DNA of 64,000 bases. Origin: Kineococcus terrestris. Its GTDB lineage: Bacteria; Actinomycetota; Actinomycetes; Actinomycetales; Kineococcaceae. Numbering within the stretch: position 1 is the first letter of the stretch; each line of letters begins with the position of its first letter. Below, one piece after another: positions 49,442-57,713 of the stretch. Under the pieces are notes generated by a model. The model had not been told where the DNA came from. It saw only the letters and a program-made list of their open reading frames with translations, and did no database searches. The stretch lies in assembly GCF_041020765.1 (NCBI RefSeq), contig NZ_JBEUEJ010000023.1; one strand, written 5' to 3'. Position numbers and translations under genes: made by a program.

Positions 49442-50424
49442 GACTGCTCCTCCGCGCGGGCCTGGCGGGCCAGGTAGGTGATGATGAAGCCGATCGCCAG
49501 GACGAAGATGACGACCGCGATCGCCGAGGCGTAGCCGAGGTTCCCCGACGTGAACGCCTGCTGGAACATGTACGTGCTCAGCAGCTGCGTCGTGTTGTAG
49601 GGGCCGCCGCGGGTCATCGCCCAGACGATGTCGAAGGTGCGCAGCGAGTCGATGACGGTGACCGCGAAGACCACCGTGTTCACCCCGCGCAGCTGCGGCA
49701 TGACGATGTGCCAGAAGCGCTGCCAGGCGCTCGCGCCGTCGACGGCGGCGGCCTCCTCCAGCGTGGCGTCGCAACCCTTCAGCCCCGCCAGGTACAGGAC
49801 CATGATGTAGCCGACCTGCCGCCACACCGCGGCCACGAGGATCGCCGCCAGCGCCACGTCCGGGTCGGCCAGCCACTGCCGCGTCAGCGACTCCAGCCCC
49901 ACGGCCTCCAGCCCGGCGTTGATGGGACCGCCCGGCTGGTACATGACCCGCCAGAACAGGCCCGTCACCGCCATCGAGACGACCATCGGCAGGTAGATCG
50001 CGCTGCGGTAGAAGCCCACCCCGCGGCCGGGCTTGTTGAGCGCCACCGCCAGCGCCAGGCCGCCGACGACCGACAGGACGCCGAAGCCGACGACCCACAG
50101 GGCGTTGTTGGTCAGCGCCGTGCGGAAGATCGGGTCCTCGGCGAGGTCGGCGAAGTTCTGCAGGCCCACGGGCTCGGCCGGGCTGATGCCGTTCCAGCGG
50201 GTCAGCGACAGCGAGAAGGAGTTGGCCGCCGGCCAGAAGACCCAGAACAGCTCGACGGCCACCGGCACCAGGAGGAAGACCCACACCAGCAGCGGCACCC
50301 GCCGCAGCCGCGCGCCCAGCGACGGGCCGCCCGGCCGGGCGGCACCGCCGGGGTGGGCGGCGGGACGGGTGCCGCCCGGGCCCCGCCCCGCCGTCCGCGC
50401 CGCGGCCGACACGTCGCTGCTCAC
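49438..50424 (-). CDS. Carbohydrate ABC transporter permease (MalF-like)
   Basis: 328 aa. A Gly/Pro-rich N-terminal tail of ~40 residues precedes six transmembrane segments. EAA loop: EEAAAVDGASAWQRFWHIVMPQLRG. PGGPINAGLEAVGL marks the large outer loop. Forms the heterodimeric channel with the following permease. Start GTG overlaps the binding-protein stop by 4 bases. Confidence 0.92.
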   Translation of the reverse strand: MSSDVSAAARTAGRGPGGTRPAAHPGGAARPGGPSLGARLRRVPLLVWVFLLVPVAVELFWVFWPAANSFSLSLTRWNGISPAEPVGLQNFADLAEDPIFRTALTNNALWVVGFGVLSVVGGLALAVALNKPGRGVGFYRSAIYLPMVVSMAVTGLFWRVMYQPGGPINAGLEAVGLESLTRQWLADPDVALAAILVAAVWRQVGYIMVLYLAGLKGCDATLEEAAAVDGASAWQRFWHIVMPQLRGVNTVVFAVTVIDSLRTFDIVWAMTRGGPYNTTQLLSTYMFQQAFTSGNLGYASAIAVVIFVLAIGFIITYLARQARAEEQS

Positions 50425-51719
50425 TGCCCGAAGACCCCCTCCGCGGCCCGCTGCCACTCCTCCAGGATCCGGTCGCGCGAGCCCGGGTCGGCGAGGAACT
50501 GGGTCAGCGCGGTGTCCGCCGTCGTCTGCAGCGCGTCGGAGGAGTCGCGGTTGAAGAACTGGGTGATCTCCTCCGTGGAGTTGAGCAGCTCGATGCCCTT
50601 CTGCACCAGCGGGCTGAACTGCGAGGTGTCCACGTCCGGGGACGTCGGCAGGTTGGAGGAGCCGGACTGCTCGATGAACGCCTGCTGCTGCTCGGGCGCG
50701 GCCAGGTAGGACAGGAAGGCGATGGTCGCGTCCGGGTCGGCGGTGCCGGCCGCGGCGAAGTAGCCGTCCGTGGGTGCCTCCTCGGCCGTCGGCACGTCCG
50801 GGTTGATCACCGGGACGGAGAAGAAGTCCAGGTCGTCCTGCTGGTTCTCGGGGAAGTACTGGGTGACGAAGGCGCCGATGAGGTACATGCCGGCCTGGTC
50901 CTGCGCCATCGGCACGGCCGCGTCCTGCGCCGAGTAGGAGGCGGCGTTGGGGTCGAAGTAGGGGATGAGCCGCTCGTACTGCTCCATGACCGCCACCACC
51001 TCCGGGTCGGTGAAGGAGTGCTCCCCGGCCAGCAGCTCCCGGTGGTACTGCGCGCCGTTGACCCTGAGGTTGAGGTAGTCGAACCAGCCCGACGCCATCC
51101 ACGGGGTCGAGCCGATGCCGTTGGCCAGCGGCGCGACGCCTTGGCCCGACAGGTTCTCGCACAGCGCCAGGAACTCGTCCCACGTGGCCGGCGGCTCCAC
51201 GCCCCAGCGCTCGAAGGCGCTGCGCTTGTAGAAGACCGACCACCAGTAGTAGTTGGTGGGGACGAAGATCTGGGTGCCGTCGTCGGCGGTGGACAGGTTC
51301 TTCAGCGCCTCGGAGAAGCCCGCGCAGGCGCCGTCGCCCTCCCACATGCTCGACACGTCCAGCAGCAGGCCCTGGGCGGCGTAGTCGCGGGCCACCGACC
51401 CGGCGTACCAGCTCATGACGTCCGGCGGGTCGTTGGAGCGCAGGTAGTTGGTCAGCTGGGCGCGGAACTGCTCGGTGGCGACCGAGTTCATCGTCACGTC
51501 GCCGTCGTAGCCCTGCACGATCGCCTCGAGGGCGGCCTTGGGGGCGGTGTCCTGGATGGAGTTCTGGAAGACGATGCCGCCACCACCGCCCCCTCCACCG
51601 CCGGCGGCCGCGCCACCGCCCTCCGAGCCGCTGGTGCCGACGCAGCCGGTCAGCAGGCCGGCCCCGCCGAGGCCGGCCGTGGCCGCGAGCAGGCTGCGCC
51701 GCGAGAGTCGGGAGTTCAT
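50421..51719 (-). CDS. Carbohydrate ABC transporter substrate-binding lipoprotein
   Basis: 432 aa. Twin-arginine-like LSRRSLLAATAG and lipobox LLTGC at residues ~21-25, then a linker with nine consecutive Gly. The type 1 extracellular solute-binding domain follows (VSATEQFRA-like segment, DVMSWYAGSVARDYAAQGLL, TNYYWWSVFYKRSAFERWGV, WFDYLNLRVNG, ENQQDDLDFFSVPV, GYFAAAGTADPDATIAFLSYLA). It should bind an oligosaccharide. ATGA overlap couples it to the hydrolase gene upstream. Confidence 0.92.
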   Translation of the reverse strand: MNSRLSRRSLLAATAGLGGAGLLTGCVGTSGSEGGGAAAGGGGGGGGGIVFQNSIQDTAPKAALEAIVQGYDGDVTMNSVATEQFRAQLTNYLRSNDPPDVMSWYAGSVARDYAAQGLLLDVSSMWEGDGACAGFSEALKNLSTADDGTQIFVPTNYYWWSVFYKRSAFERWGVEPPATWDEFLALCENLSGQGVAPLANGIGSTPWMASGWFDYLNLRVNGAQYHRELLAGEHSFTDPEVVAVMEQYERLIPYFDPNAASYSAQDAAVPMAQDQAGMYLIGAFVTQYFPENQQDDLDFFSVPVINPDVPTAEEAPTDGYFAAAGTADPDATIAFLSYLAAPEQQQAFIEQSGSSNLPTSPDVDTSQFSPLVQKGIELLNSTEEITQFFNRDSSDALQTTADTALTQFLADPGSRDRILEEWQRAAEGVFGQ

Positions 51720-53068
51720 CGTCGAACCTCCTGTGCGCCGTCCTCGGCGCGGTCGGGGTGGGTGGTGCCGGGCCCGTCGGGCCGGTCGGAGGGGGTGGTG
51801 CCGGTCAGGAGGGCCGCGCACTCGCGCTGGAGGGCGACGTCCGCCCACATGCTGTGCTGCGGGGCGGCGTTGGAGCAGACCACCGCGCCCCACGCGCCGA
51901 CGCGGTGGGCGTCGCGGACGGCGCGGCGGCACAGCTCGGCGCCGACCGGCCCCTCCTCGAAGCGCCCCTGCTTGGGGGTGTAGCCGACGTACCCCTCGCC
52001 CAGCACGAGGGGGACGCCGCGGGTGGCGGCGTGGTCGGCGGCCACCTCCAGCCACAGGGTCAGCTTCTGCTCCACCGCGAGCCGGTGCTCGCCCCAGCGG
52101 TCGTACAGCCAGCGGTCGAAGGCCTCCGGGTCGCACCAGTCGTGCACGTACACCTCCGGCAGCGACACCACGGTGGCGGCCAGCTTCCAGGCGTTGCCCT
52201 CACCCGGCCCCCACTCGCCGACCTCCGGGGCGCCGGGGCGCAGCAGCGGCGCCGCCCGCTCGCGGGAGAACTCCTCCACCGGCCCGCGCAGGCCGAACAC
52301 GTCGATGAGCTCCTGCAGGTTGCCGTAGGCGTACGGGTGGACGACGAGGACGTCCGCGCTGGGCGGGACGGCGCTCAGCGCGGCCACCGGGACGCCGGCG
52401 TAGTTCACGGTGCACAGCCGGTCGGGGTGGCGCTGCTTGAAGCGGCGGATCCCGCGCTCCAGGCGGTCCGTCAGCGCCCGCACCGCCGGGTCGCCCCGCT
52501 CCACACCGAGGCCGTCGACGAGGAAGCCGATCTGGACCTCGTTGTGCAGCTCGGTGAACAGCACCGTCCCGTCCAGGCCCTGCTCGACCAGCAGGTCCAG
52601 CAGGTCGGCGTGCGCGTCGGCCAGGACCTCCGCGCGCTCCTCCGGGTCTACCGCGTGCAGCGCCTCGTACCAGGCGGGGTCGAGCGCGAACGACGGCGAC
52701 TGCTGGTACTCCCAGCTGGAGACGATGACGTGGACGCCGTGGCGCTGGGCCGCGCGGAAGAACGCGAGGGTGTGCGCGCGCGCGTCGATCGTCGTCTCGT
52801 GGGCGACGTCGTACCAGCGCACGCCCTGCCCGTACTCCCCGCCCAGCGGGCCCAGCCGCAGCGCGGAGGTGTCGAGGCCGGAGCGGAACAGCAGGAACGG
52901 CATCGCGCAGATCCGCACGGTGTTGTACCCGCGCTCGACGGCCTGCGCGAAGGCCGCGTCCAGGTCCTCGAACGGCTCGCCCGGCCCCGTGCGCACGTAC
53001 CAGGAGAAGTCCCACAGGCTGATGACGAGCTTCTCCGGCGCACCGGCCGGCAGGTTTCGGGTCCTCAC
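51716..53068 (-). CDS. Cellulase-like (clan A) glycoside hydrolase
   Basis: 450 aa from GTG at 53068, overlapping the stop of the DUF5107 gene by 4 bases. (beta/alpha)8 features: VISLWDFSWYVRTGPGEPFEDL, the acid/base Asn-Glu in LFTELHNEVQIG, HPYAYGNLQEL and the probable nucleophile Glu in VPLVLGEGYVGYTPK. No signal peptide, so intracellular. Such cellulase-like proteins accompany ABC sugar importers in actinobacteria; exact substrate unknown. A long minus-strand frame extends upstream but is inside the DUF5107 gene and not used. Confidence 0.85.
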   Translation of the reverse strand: MRTRNLPAGAPEKLVISLWDFSWYVRTGPGEPFEDLDAAFAQAVERGYNTVRICAMPFLLFRSGLDTSALRLGPLGGEYGQGVRWYDVAHETTIDARAHTLAFFRAAQRHGVHVIVSSWEYQQSPSFALDPAWYEALHAVDPEERAEVLADAHADLLDLLVEQGLDGTVLFTELHNEVQIGFLVDGLGVERGDPAVRALTDRLERGIRRFKQRHPDRLCTVNYAGVPVAALSAVPPSADVLVVHPYAYGNLQELIDVFGLRGPVEEFSRERAAPLLRPGAPEVGEWGPGEGNAWKLAATVVSLPEVYVHDWCDPEAFDRWLYDRWGEHRLAVEQKLTLWLEVAADHAATRGVPLVLGEGYVGYTPKQGRFEEGPVGAELCRRAVRDAHRVGAWGAVVCSNAAPQHSMWADVALQRECAALLTGTTPSDRPDGPGTTHPDRAEDGAQEVRR

Positions 53069-56000
53069 CGGGCCACCTCCTCGACACGTGTGACGGACGG
53101 TTCGGGAACGCCCAGCAACCCCGGGCAGGTGGCCAGCGCGTGCGCCAGGTCGGCTGCGTGCCGGCTGGCCGCCAGCCGCGGGTCGTCCAGCAGCTCGCGC
53201 GCGCGGGCGGCGTCGCCGTCCAGCAGCGCCAGCTGCGCGTCCAGCACCGCGCTGCGCCGGTCGCGCACCACGAGCGGGTCCTCCTCGAACAGCAGCAGGT
53301 CCGGCAGCGAGGTGGCGAAGTAGTCCACGACCGGGACCGACGCCGCGAACTCGTCGCGGAAGCGGCGCAGCGACGCGGTCAGCGGCCCGTCGTCGCGGCC
53401 CAGCCGGCGCAGCGCCAGCACCGAGGAGAACGTCGCCTCGCTGTGCTCCTGCGTGCTCATCGCCAGGAAGTCCCCGCGGTGCTCGGCCGCGACCTCCCAC
53501 GCCGTGCGCGCCGCGGCCGCGTCGCCGGCCGCGGCCAGCGCGTCGCCCAGCAGCAGGTGCAGCTGCGCGGTGGCCGCCAGCGGGTGCCGCGCCTCGCCCA
53601 GGCACGCGGGGCTGTCCAGCGCCGCCCGCAGGTGCGCGACGGCCGCGGCCGGGTCGTCCGCGAGCACCTCCAACGCCAGGCGGGTGCGGGCCCGCTCCCA
53701 CGCCGAGAGGACCTGCCCCTCTCCGCCCTCCCACGGCTGGAACGTGCGGCCGGTCAGCAGCTGCACGGCCCGCGCGGCGTCGCCGGTGCTCACCAGCAGG
53801 TGCGCGACCTCCACGAGCGCGTCGTCGCGCTGCTCGGCCAGGTCCCAGCGCTCGCGCCAGCGCGTCAGCCGCTGCTGGGGGCCCAGGCCGCGCAGCGCGT
53901 CGAGCTGGTCCACCTCGAAGCGCAGCCGCGCCTCGTCGGGGGCGGCCTCCTCCGCCCGCGCGTACGCGGCGCGCGCCGCCTCGAGGTCGTGGTGGTCGTT
54001 GACCAGCGCCAGGCCGAGGTTGCGGTGCGGGACCGGGTCGTCCGGGGCGCCCGCCGCACCGGCCAGCCAGTCCTCGACGGCGTCGGCGTGCCGGCCCGCC
54101 GCGTACAGCCAGTGCCCGCGCAGCGCCCGCGCCCGCGGGTCGGCCGCCGAGGCGCTCAGCGCGGCCACGTCCTCGCGTCGGCCCGGGAAGCACCACGTCG
54201 TGTCGCGGGTGGCGGCGTCGGCGCGGGCCGCGGCCGCCTCACGAGCGCGGCCGAGACGGTCGAGGACGAGGGCGCGGTGGTGGGCCAGCAGCGGGCCGGC
54301 CGCCGGCTGCCCCGACGCCCGCAGGGGCTCGCGCGCCTCCGCCTCGTCGAGCACGCGCAACGCGCCCTCCAGCTCCCCGGCGCCGGCCAGCTCCAGCGCC
54401 ACGTCCAGGCAGGTCTGCGCGTCGGCGCTCGCGGGCAGGCCGTCCAGGTGGCGCAGCCACGCGTCCAGCGGGTCCAGGGCGCGGGCGGCGGCCAGGACGT
54501 CCTCCGCCACGCCGGACTCCACGTCGCCGAGGCGACGGCGGCACACCACCTCCAGGGCGGCGGCCTGCAGGTGCTCCGGTTCCACCCGGCGCACGTCCGC
54601 CAGCCGGTGCAGCGCGGCCGCGGTGCGCCCGGCGCGCGCGTCCAGCCGCGCCATCCGGTACCCGGCCGGACCCCGCCACGCCCGCGTCCACGACGCGCGC
54701 CCGTAGGCGTCGTAGGCGTCGTCCTCGCAGCCGCGGGCCTCCAGGACCACACCGAGCAGGTACAGCGCGGTGGTGTCCTGCGGGGTGGGGTGGCGGGAGG
54801 TGAGGCGGTCCACGGCCCGGCGCAGGAACGCCTCGGCCTCCTGGTCCAGGCCGGCGCGATGGGCGCGCACCGCCAGGCCCACCAGGCTCGGCACGTGCCC
54901 GGGGTCGCGGGCCAGCGCCTCGCGCCAGTACGGCTCGGGGGAGCGGGTCGCGTGCCGGTACAGCTCCAGGTGCTCGGCGGTCAGCGCCAGCTCCTCCACG
55001 CTGGTCACGTCCGCCGGTGCGGGCGGCTCGGTGGCGGGGCCGGGGACCTCCCCGATCCCGGTGCGCTCCTCGGCGGTGCTCCAGCGCACCAGTTCCCGGC
55101 CCTCGTGGACGACCGACACCTCCACGTCGCCCGCGGGCACCTCGTGGGCGCGCAGCAGCGCCGCCGACGGGTCCAGGTCCACCGTCTCGACCGCGACGAC
55201 GTCCCCGCCGGCGCGCAGCTCCACCCGCACCCCGGCGCGGGGACGGGTGACGACGACGGCGAGGCGCACCCGGTCGCCGTCGCGGCGCAGGCTGACGGCC
55301 GCGTCGGCGCTCGCCCGGTCCACCGGACCGGTGTGCCGCACCGGGTACCAGGACTGGGTGAACACCTTCGTCTCCCCGGGCGCCAGCACCGAGAAGTCCG
55401 GCTGGTTGTCGGTGAACACCCCCGCCATCAGCTCGACGTAGTGCGCGCCGTCGTCGGCCAGGTTCGCGTCCCACGCGTGACCGAACGGGGAGTTCCCCCA
55501 CGTCCACTGCTTCTTGCCGACCGCGACCTGGTGGTCGGCGACGTGGACGAAACCGACGCCGCTCGCGTGGTCGTACCCGCCGAAGAAGTCCTCCCGGCTG
55601 CCCAGCGCCATGTACGAGGTCGGCACGGGGATCGTGCGGTACCAGTCGATCCGGTCGCCGGTACCGCGCGCGCCGTCGGCCGCGGTGAACTCCTCGCCGG
55701 CGCGGGCGGGGTAGTCCACGCCGTAGTAGTGCCGGTCCGCGGCCGGGTACCCGGTCACCGCGCGCTTGGCGTGGTCGGCGACCACGGTCACGTCGTGCGG
55801 GAAGAAGGACTGGTAGTCGTCGTCGACGCGGGCGGCCACGTTGGCCCACCACAGGAACGACTGCGGCAGCTCGGTGCGGTTGGCCAGGCGCACCTGGAGC
55901 TCCAGCACGGAGCTGCCCGGGCGCAGCCGCAGCGCGTGCGTGCCCCGCATGCGGGTGAACGGGTCGTGGTCGGAGCAGCGGACGACGACCGCGCCGTCCT

Positions 56001-56469
56001 CCTCGGTCACCGCCTCCCAGTCCGTCGGCAGGTAGGTGGCCGGGCGGTGGTGCTGCGGCCAGTTGAACTCCACGCCCCCCGCGATCCACGGACCGGCCAG
56101 CCCCACCAGGGCGGGTTTGACGACCGGGTTCGCGTAGAAGAGGTCCCGGCCGCTGGTGCGGTCGCGGACCACGTGCACGCGTCCGCCCAGCTCCGGCAGC
56201 ACGACCACGTGCAGCCACTCGTTCTGCAGGTGCACCGCCGTCCAGGCGTGCTCGACGGGCTCGGTGGCGATGCGGTGGTGGAACGGCAGCGGGTACACCC
56301 GCCCCGAGGAGCCCTGGTAGACGCGGCGGTCCAGGTAGGCGGGGAACACCTCCGGCGGCAGCGGGTGGTACGTCGGCAGCGTCAGCGGCGCGCTCCAGGC
56401 CGCGGCCGGGAGCTCCGCCAGGGCGGCGGGCCGGGCCGGCAGGCCGAGCTGCGTCTCGTCGTCGAGCAT
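53065..56469 (-). CDS. DUF5107 domain protein with TPR repeats
   Basis: 1134 aa. N-terminal ~400 residues are the DUF5107 beta-sandwich, related to the GH mutarotase-like supersandwich: YPLPFHHRIATEPV, VVLPELGGRVHVVRDRTSGRDLFY, GGVEFNWPQHHRP, NVAARVDDDYQSFFPHDV, KKQWTWGNSPFGHAWDANL. The C-terminal ~650 residues are TPR-like helical repeats (WREALARDPGHVPSLVGLAV, AARAAYARAEEAAPDEARLR). Family proteins sit in sugar operons and may bind or process glycans; no activity is proven. First gene of the operon, divergent from the AraC regulator. Confidence 0.85.
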   Translation of the reverse strand: MLDDETQLGLPARPAALAELPAAAWSAPLTLPTYHPLPPEVFPAYLDRRVYQGSSGRVYPLPFHHRIATEPVEHAWTAVHLQNEWLHVVVLPELGGRVHVVRDRTSGRDLFYANPVVKPALVGLAGPWIAGGVEFNWPQHHRPATYLPTDWEAVTEEDGAVVVRCSDHDPFTRMRGTHALRLRPGSSVLELQVRLANRTELPQSFLWWANVAARVDDDYQSFFPHDVTVVADHAKRAVTGYPAADRHYYGVDYPARAGEEFTAADGARGTGDRIDWYRTIPVPTSYMALGSREDFFGGYDHASGVGFVHVADHQVAVGKKQWTWGNSPFGHAWDANLADDGAHYVELMAGVFTDNQPDFSVLAPGETKVFTQSWYPVRHTGPVDRASADAAVSLRRDGDRVRLAVVVTRPRAGVRVELRAGGDVVAVETVDLDPSAALLRAHEVPAGDVEVSVVHEGRELVRWSTAEERTGIGEVPGPATEPPAPADVTSVEELALTAEHLELYRHATRSPEPYWREALARDPGHVPSLVGLAVRAHRAGLDQEAEAFLRRAVDRLTSRHPTPQDTTALYLLGVVLEARGCEDDAYDAYGRASWTRAWRGPAGYRMARLDARAGRTAAALHRLADVRRVEPEHLQAAALEVVCRRRLGDVESGVAEDVLAAARALDPLDAWLRHLDGLPASADAQTCLDVALELAGAGELEGALRVLDEAEAREPLRASGQPAAGPLLAHHRALVLDRLGRAREAAAARADAATRDTTWCFPGRREDVAALSASAADPRARALRGHWLYAAGRHADAVEDWLAGAAGAPDDPVPHRNLGLALVNDHHDLEAARAAYARAEEAAPDEARLRFEVDQLDALRGLGPQQRLTRWRERWDLAEQRDDALVEVAHLLVSTGDAARAVQLLTGRTFQPWEGGEGQVLSAWERARTRLALEVLADDPAAAVAHLRAALDSPACLGEARHPLAATAQLHLLLGDALAAAGDAAAARTAWEVAAEHRGDFLAMSTQEHSEATFSSVLALRRLGRDDGPLTASLRRFRDEFAASVPVVDYFATSLPDLLLFEEDPLVVRDRRSAVLDAQLALLDGDAARARELLDDPRLAASRHAADLAHALATCPGLLGVPEPSVTRVEEVAR

Positions 56470-56575
56470 GCCGCGACGGTAGGCCGGAGATCACCGCGCG
56501 GAGAAGGGACGATCCGACGCGAGCACCTGGACGATCCGACGGTCAGGACCACCCGGACGGCGCTAGCGTCGCGGC

Positions 56576-57445
56576 GTGCGCATCCGCGAGGGGTTCCCCG
56601 GCCAGCGCCTGCGGGTCCTGCCCGCCGACGTCGCCCGCACCGCCGCCGCGGCCGGGCCCACGTCCCGGCTGCTCGTCACCGACGCCGGGTACTTCCCGCA
56701 CGCCCACCACCACGGCCGCACCCGCCGCCGCGGCGCCAGCGGCACCGTCGTCATCGTGTGCGTGGGCGGGCGCGGCTGGTGCCGCACCACCGGTGGGGAG
56801 GTGGCCGTCGCCGGCGGGCAGGCCCTGGTGCTGCCCGCCGGCCTGCCGCACACCTACGGCGCCGACGACGCGCACCCCTGGACGATCTGGTGGCTGCACG
56901 CGGCCGGGCCCGACGCCCGCTCCTTCGACGCCCAGCTCGGCGGGGACCCGCCGCGCCCCGCCGTCGTCGACCTGCACGACGTGCTGGAGGTCCAGCGCGA
57001 CGTCGAGCGCGTCGTGGAGCACCTGGAGACCGACGAGACCGGCCCGACCCTGCTGCGCGCGGCCGGCGCCGCCTGGTCGGTGCTGGCGCAGGTGGCCGCC
57101 GACGCCGCCGCCGGCAGCCCCGAGCGGCGCGAGCCCGTGCGCCAGGCCCAGGAGCACCTGCGCGCCCACCTCGACGCGCCCGTCTCCGTCACCGCCCTGG
57201 CGCGGGAGGCGGGGCTGTCCACCTCCCACTTCACCGCCCTGTTCCGCGCCGCCACCGGGGGAGGGGTCGTCGAGTACGCCAAGCGGCTGCGGATGGCCCA
57301 CGCCTGCGAGCTGCTCGTCACCACCGACCTGCCGGTGGCCGAGGTCGCCCGCTCCGTCGGGTACGCCGACCCCTTCTACTTCGCCCGGCACTTCCGCGGG
57401 GTGCACGGGTGCAGCCCGACGGCGTTCCGGCGCCGGGAGGAGTGA
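56576..57445 (+). CDS. AraC-family transcriptional regulator
   Basis: 289 aa. N-terminal cupin-like sensor (about 35-120: HHHGRTRRRG, LVLPAGLPHTYGADDAHPW, WWLHAAGP) and a C-terminal double HTH (~185-285: VTALAREAGLSTSHFTALFR, and the consensus VGYADPFYFARHFRGVHGCSPTAFR). Divergent from the seven-gene glycoside operon across 106 bases; probably its activator in response to a sugar (inference from layout). Followed immediately by a tandem-repeat array. Confidence 0.92.
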   Translation: MRIREGFPGQRLRVLPADVARTAAAAGPTSRLLVTDAGYFPHAHHHGRTRRRGASGTVVIVCVGGRGWCRTTGGEVAVAGGQALVLPAGLPHTYGADDAHPWTIWWLHAAGPDARSFDAQLGGDPPRPAVVDLHDVLEVQRDVERVVEHLETDETGPTLLRAAGAAWSVLAQVAADAAAGSPERREPVRQAQEHLRAHLDAPVSVTALAREAGLSTSHFTALFRAATGGGVVEYAKRLRMAHACELLVTTDLPVAEVARSVGYADPFYFARHFRGVHGCSPTAFRRREE

Positions 57446-57446
57446 G

Positions 57447-57520
57447 GACGCGTCACTCACCTGGCGCGTGACTTACCTGGGACGTGACTTACCTGGGACG
57501 TCACTCACCTGGGACGTCAG
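57447..57520 (+). repeat. Four tandem 16-17-base repeats downstream of the AraC gene
   Basis: Units at 57447-57463, 57464-57480, 57481-57496 and 57497-57512, plus a partial fifth unit. The consensus is GACGTGACTTACCTGG or its alternate GACGTCACTCACCTGG, two copies of each form. The array starts 2 bases after the regulator's stop codon. It may be a phased protein-binding array or a replication-slippage product. Confidence 0.8.
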
Positions 57521-57687
57521 CGGTGCCGAGCCGCTGCATCAGCGGGAGGTGGCGTCGGGGAGGGGTTGACAGCCAGCCTGCGCGGCCACGGCGACGCGCC
57601 GGTCGTGGGCGTCGCCGGCGCGGCGTGTCGGCCGGTACTCGCAGGCCGGCTGTCAGCTCTGTCGGGCTGCAGAACTCCCCATGCATC

Positions 57688-57708
57688 TACTCTAAAGATG
57701 TTAGAGTA
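57688..57708. promoter_or_regulatory. Perfect 8+5+8 operator overlapping a leaderless promoter
   Basis: TACTCTAA-AGATG-TTAGAGTA. The right arm contains TAGAGT, a TAnnnT -10 element 7-12 bases before the GTG of the AlbA_2 gene, so transcription probably begins at the start codon. A dimer bound here would block the promoter; the encoded protein's own C-terminal wHTH is the natural candidate. Confidence 0.65.
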
Positions 57709-57713
57709 CAAAA

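Noticed and set aside
53140..57471. A 1443-codon open frame on the plus strand opposite the DUF5107 and hydrolase genes
   Set aside because: It is the high-GC shadow of the DUF5107 gene; composition is Arg/Gly/Gln-rich without domains, while the minus-strand frame has clear families and coupled overlaps.
57447..57520. CRISPR array
   Set aside because: The repeats are head-to-tail with no spacers, unit length is only 16-17 bases, and there are no cas genes.
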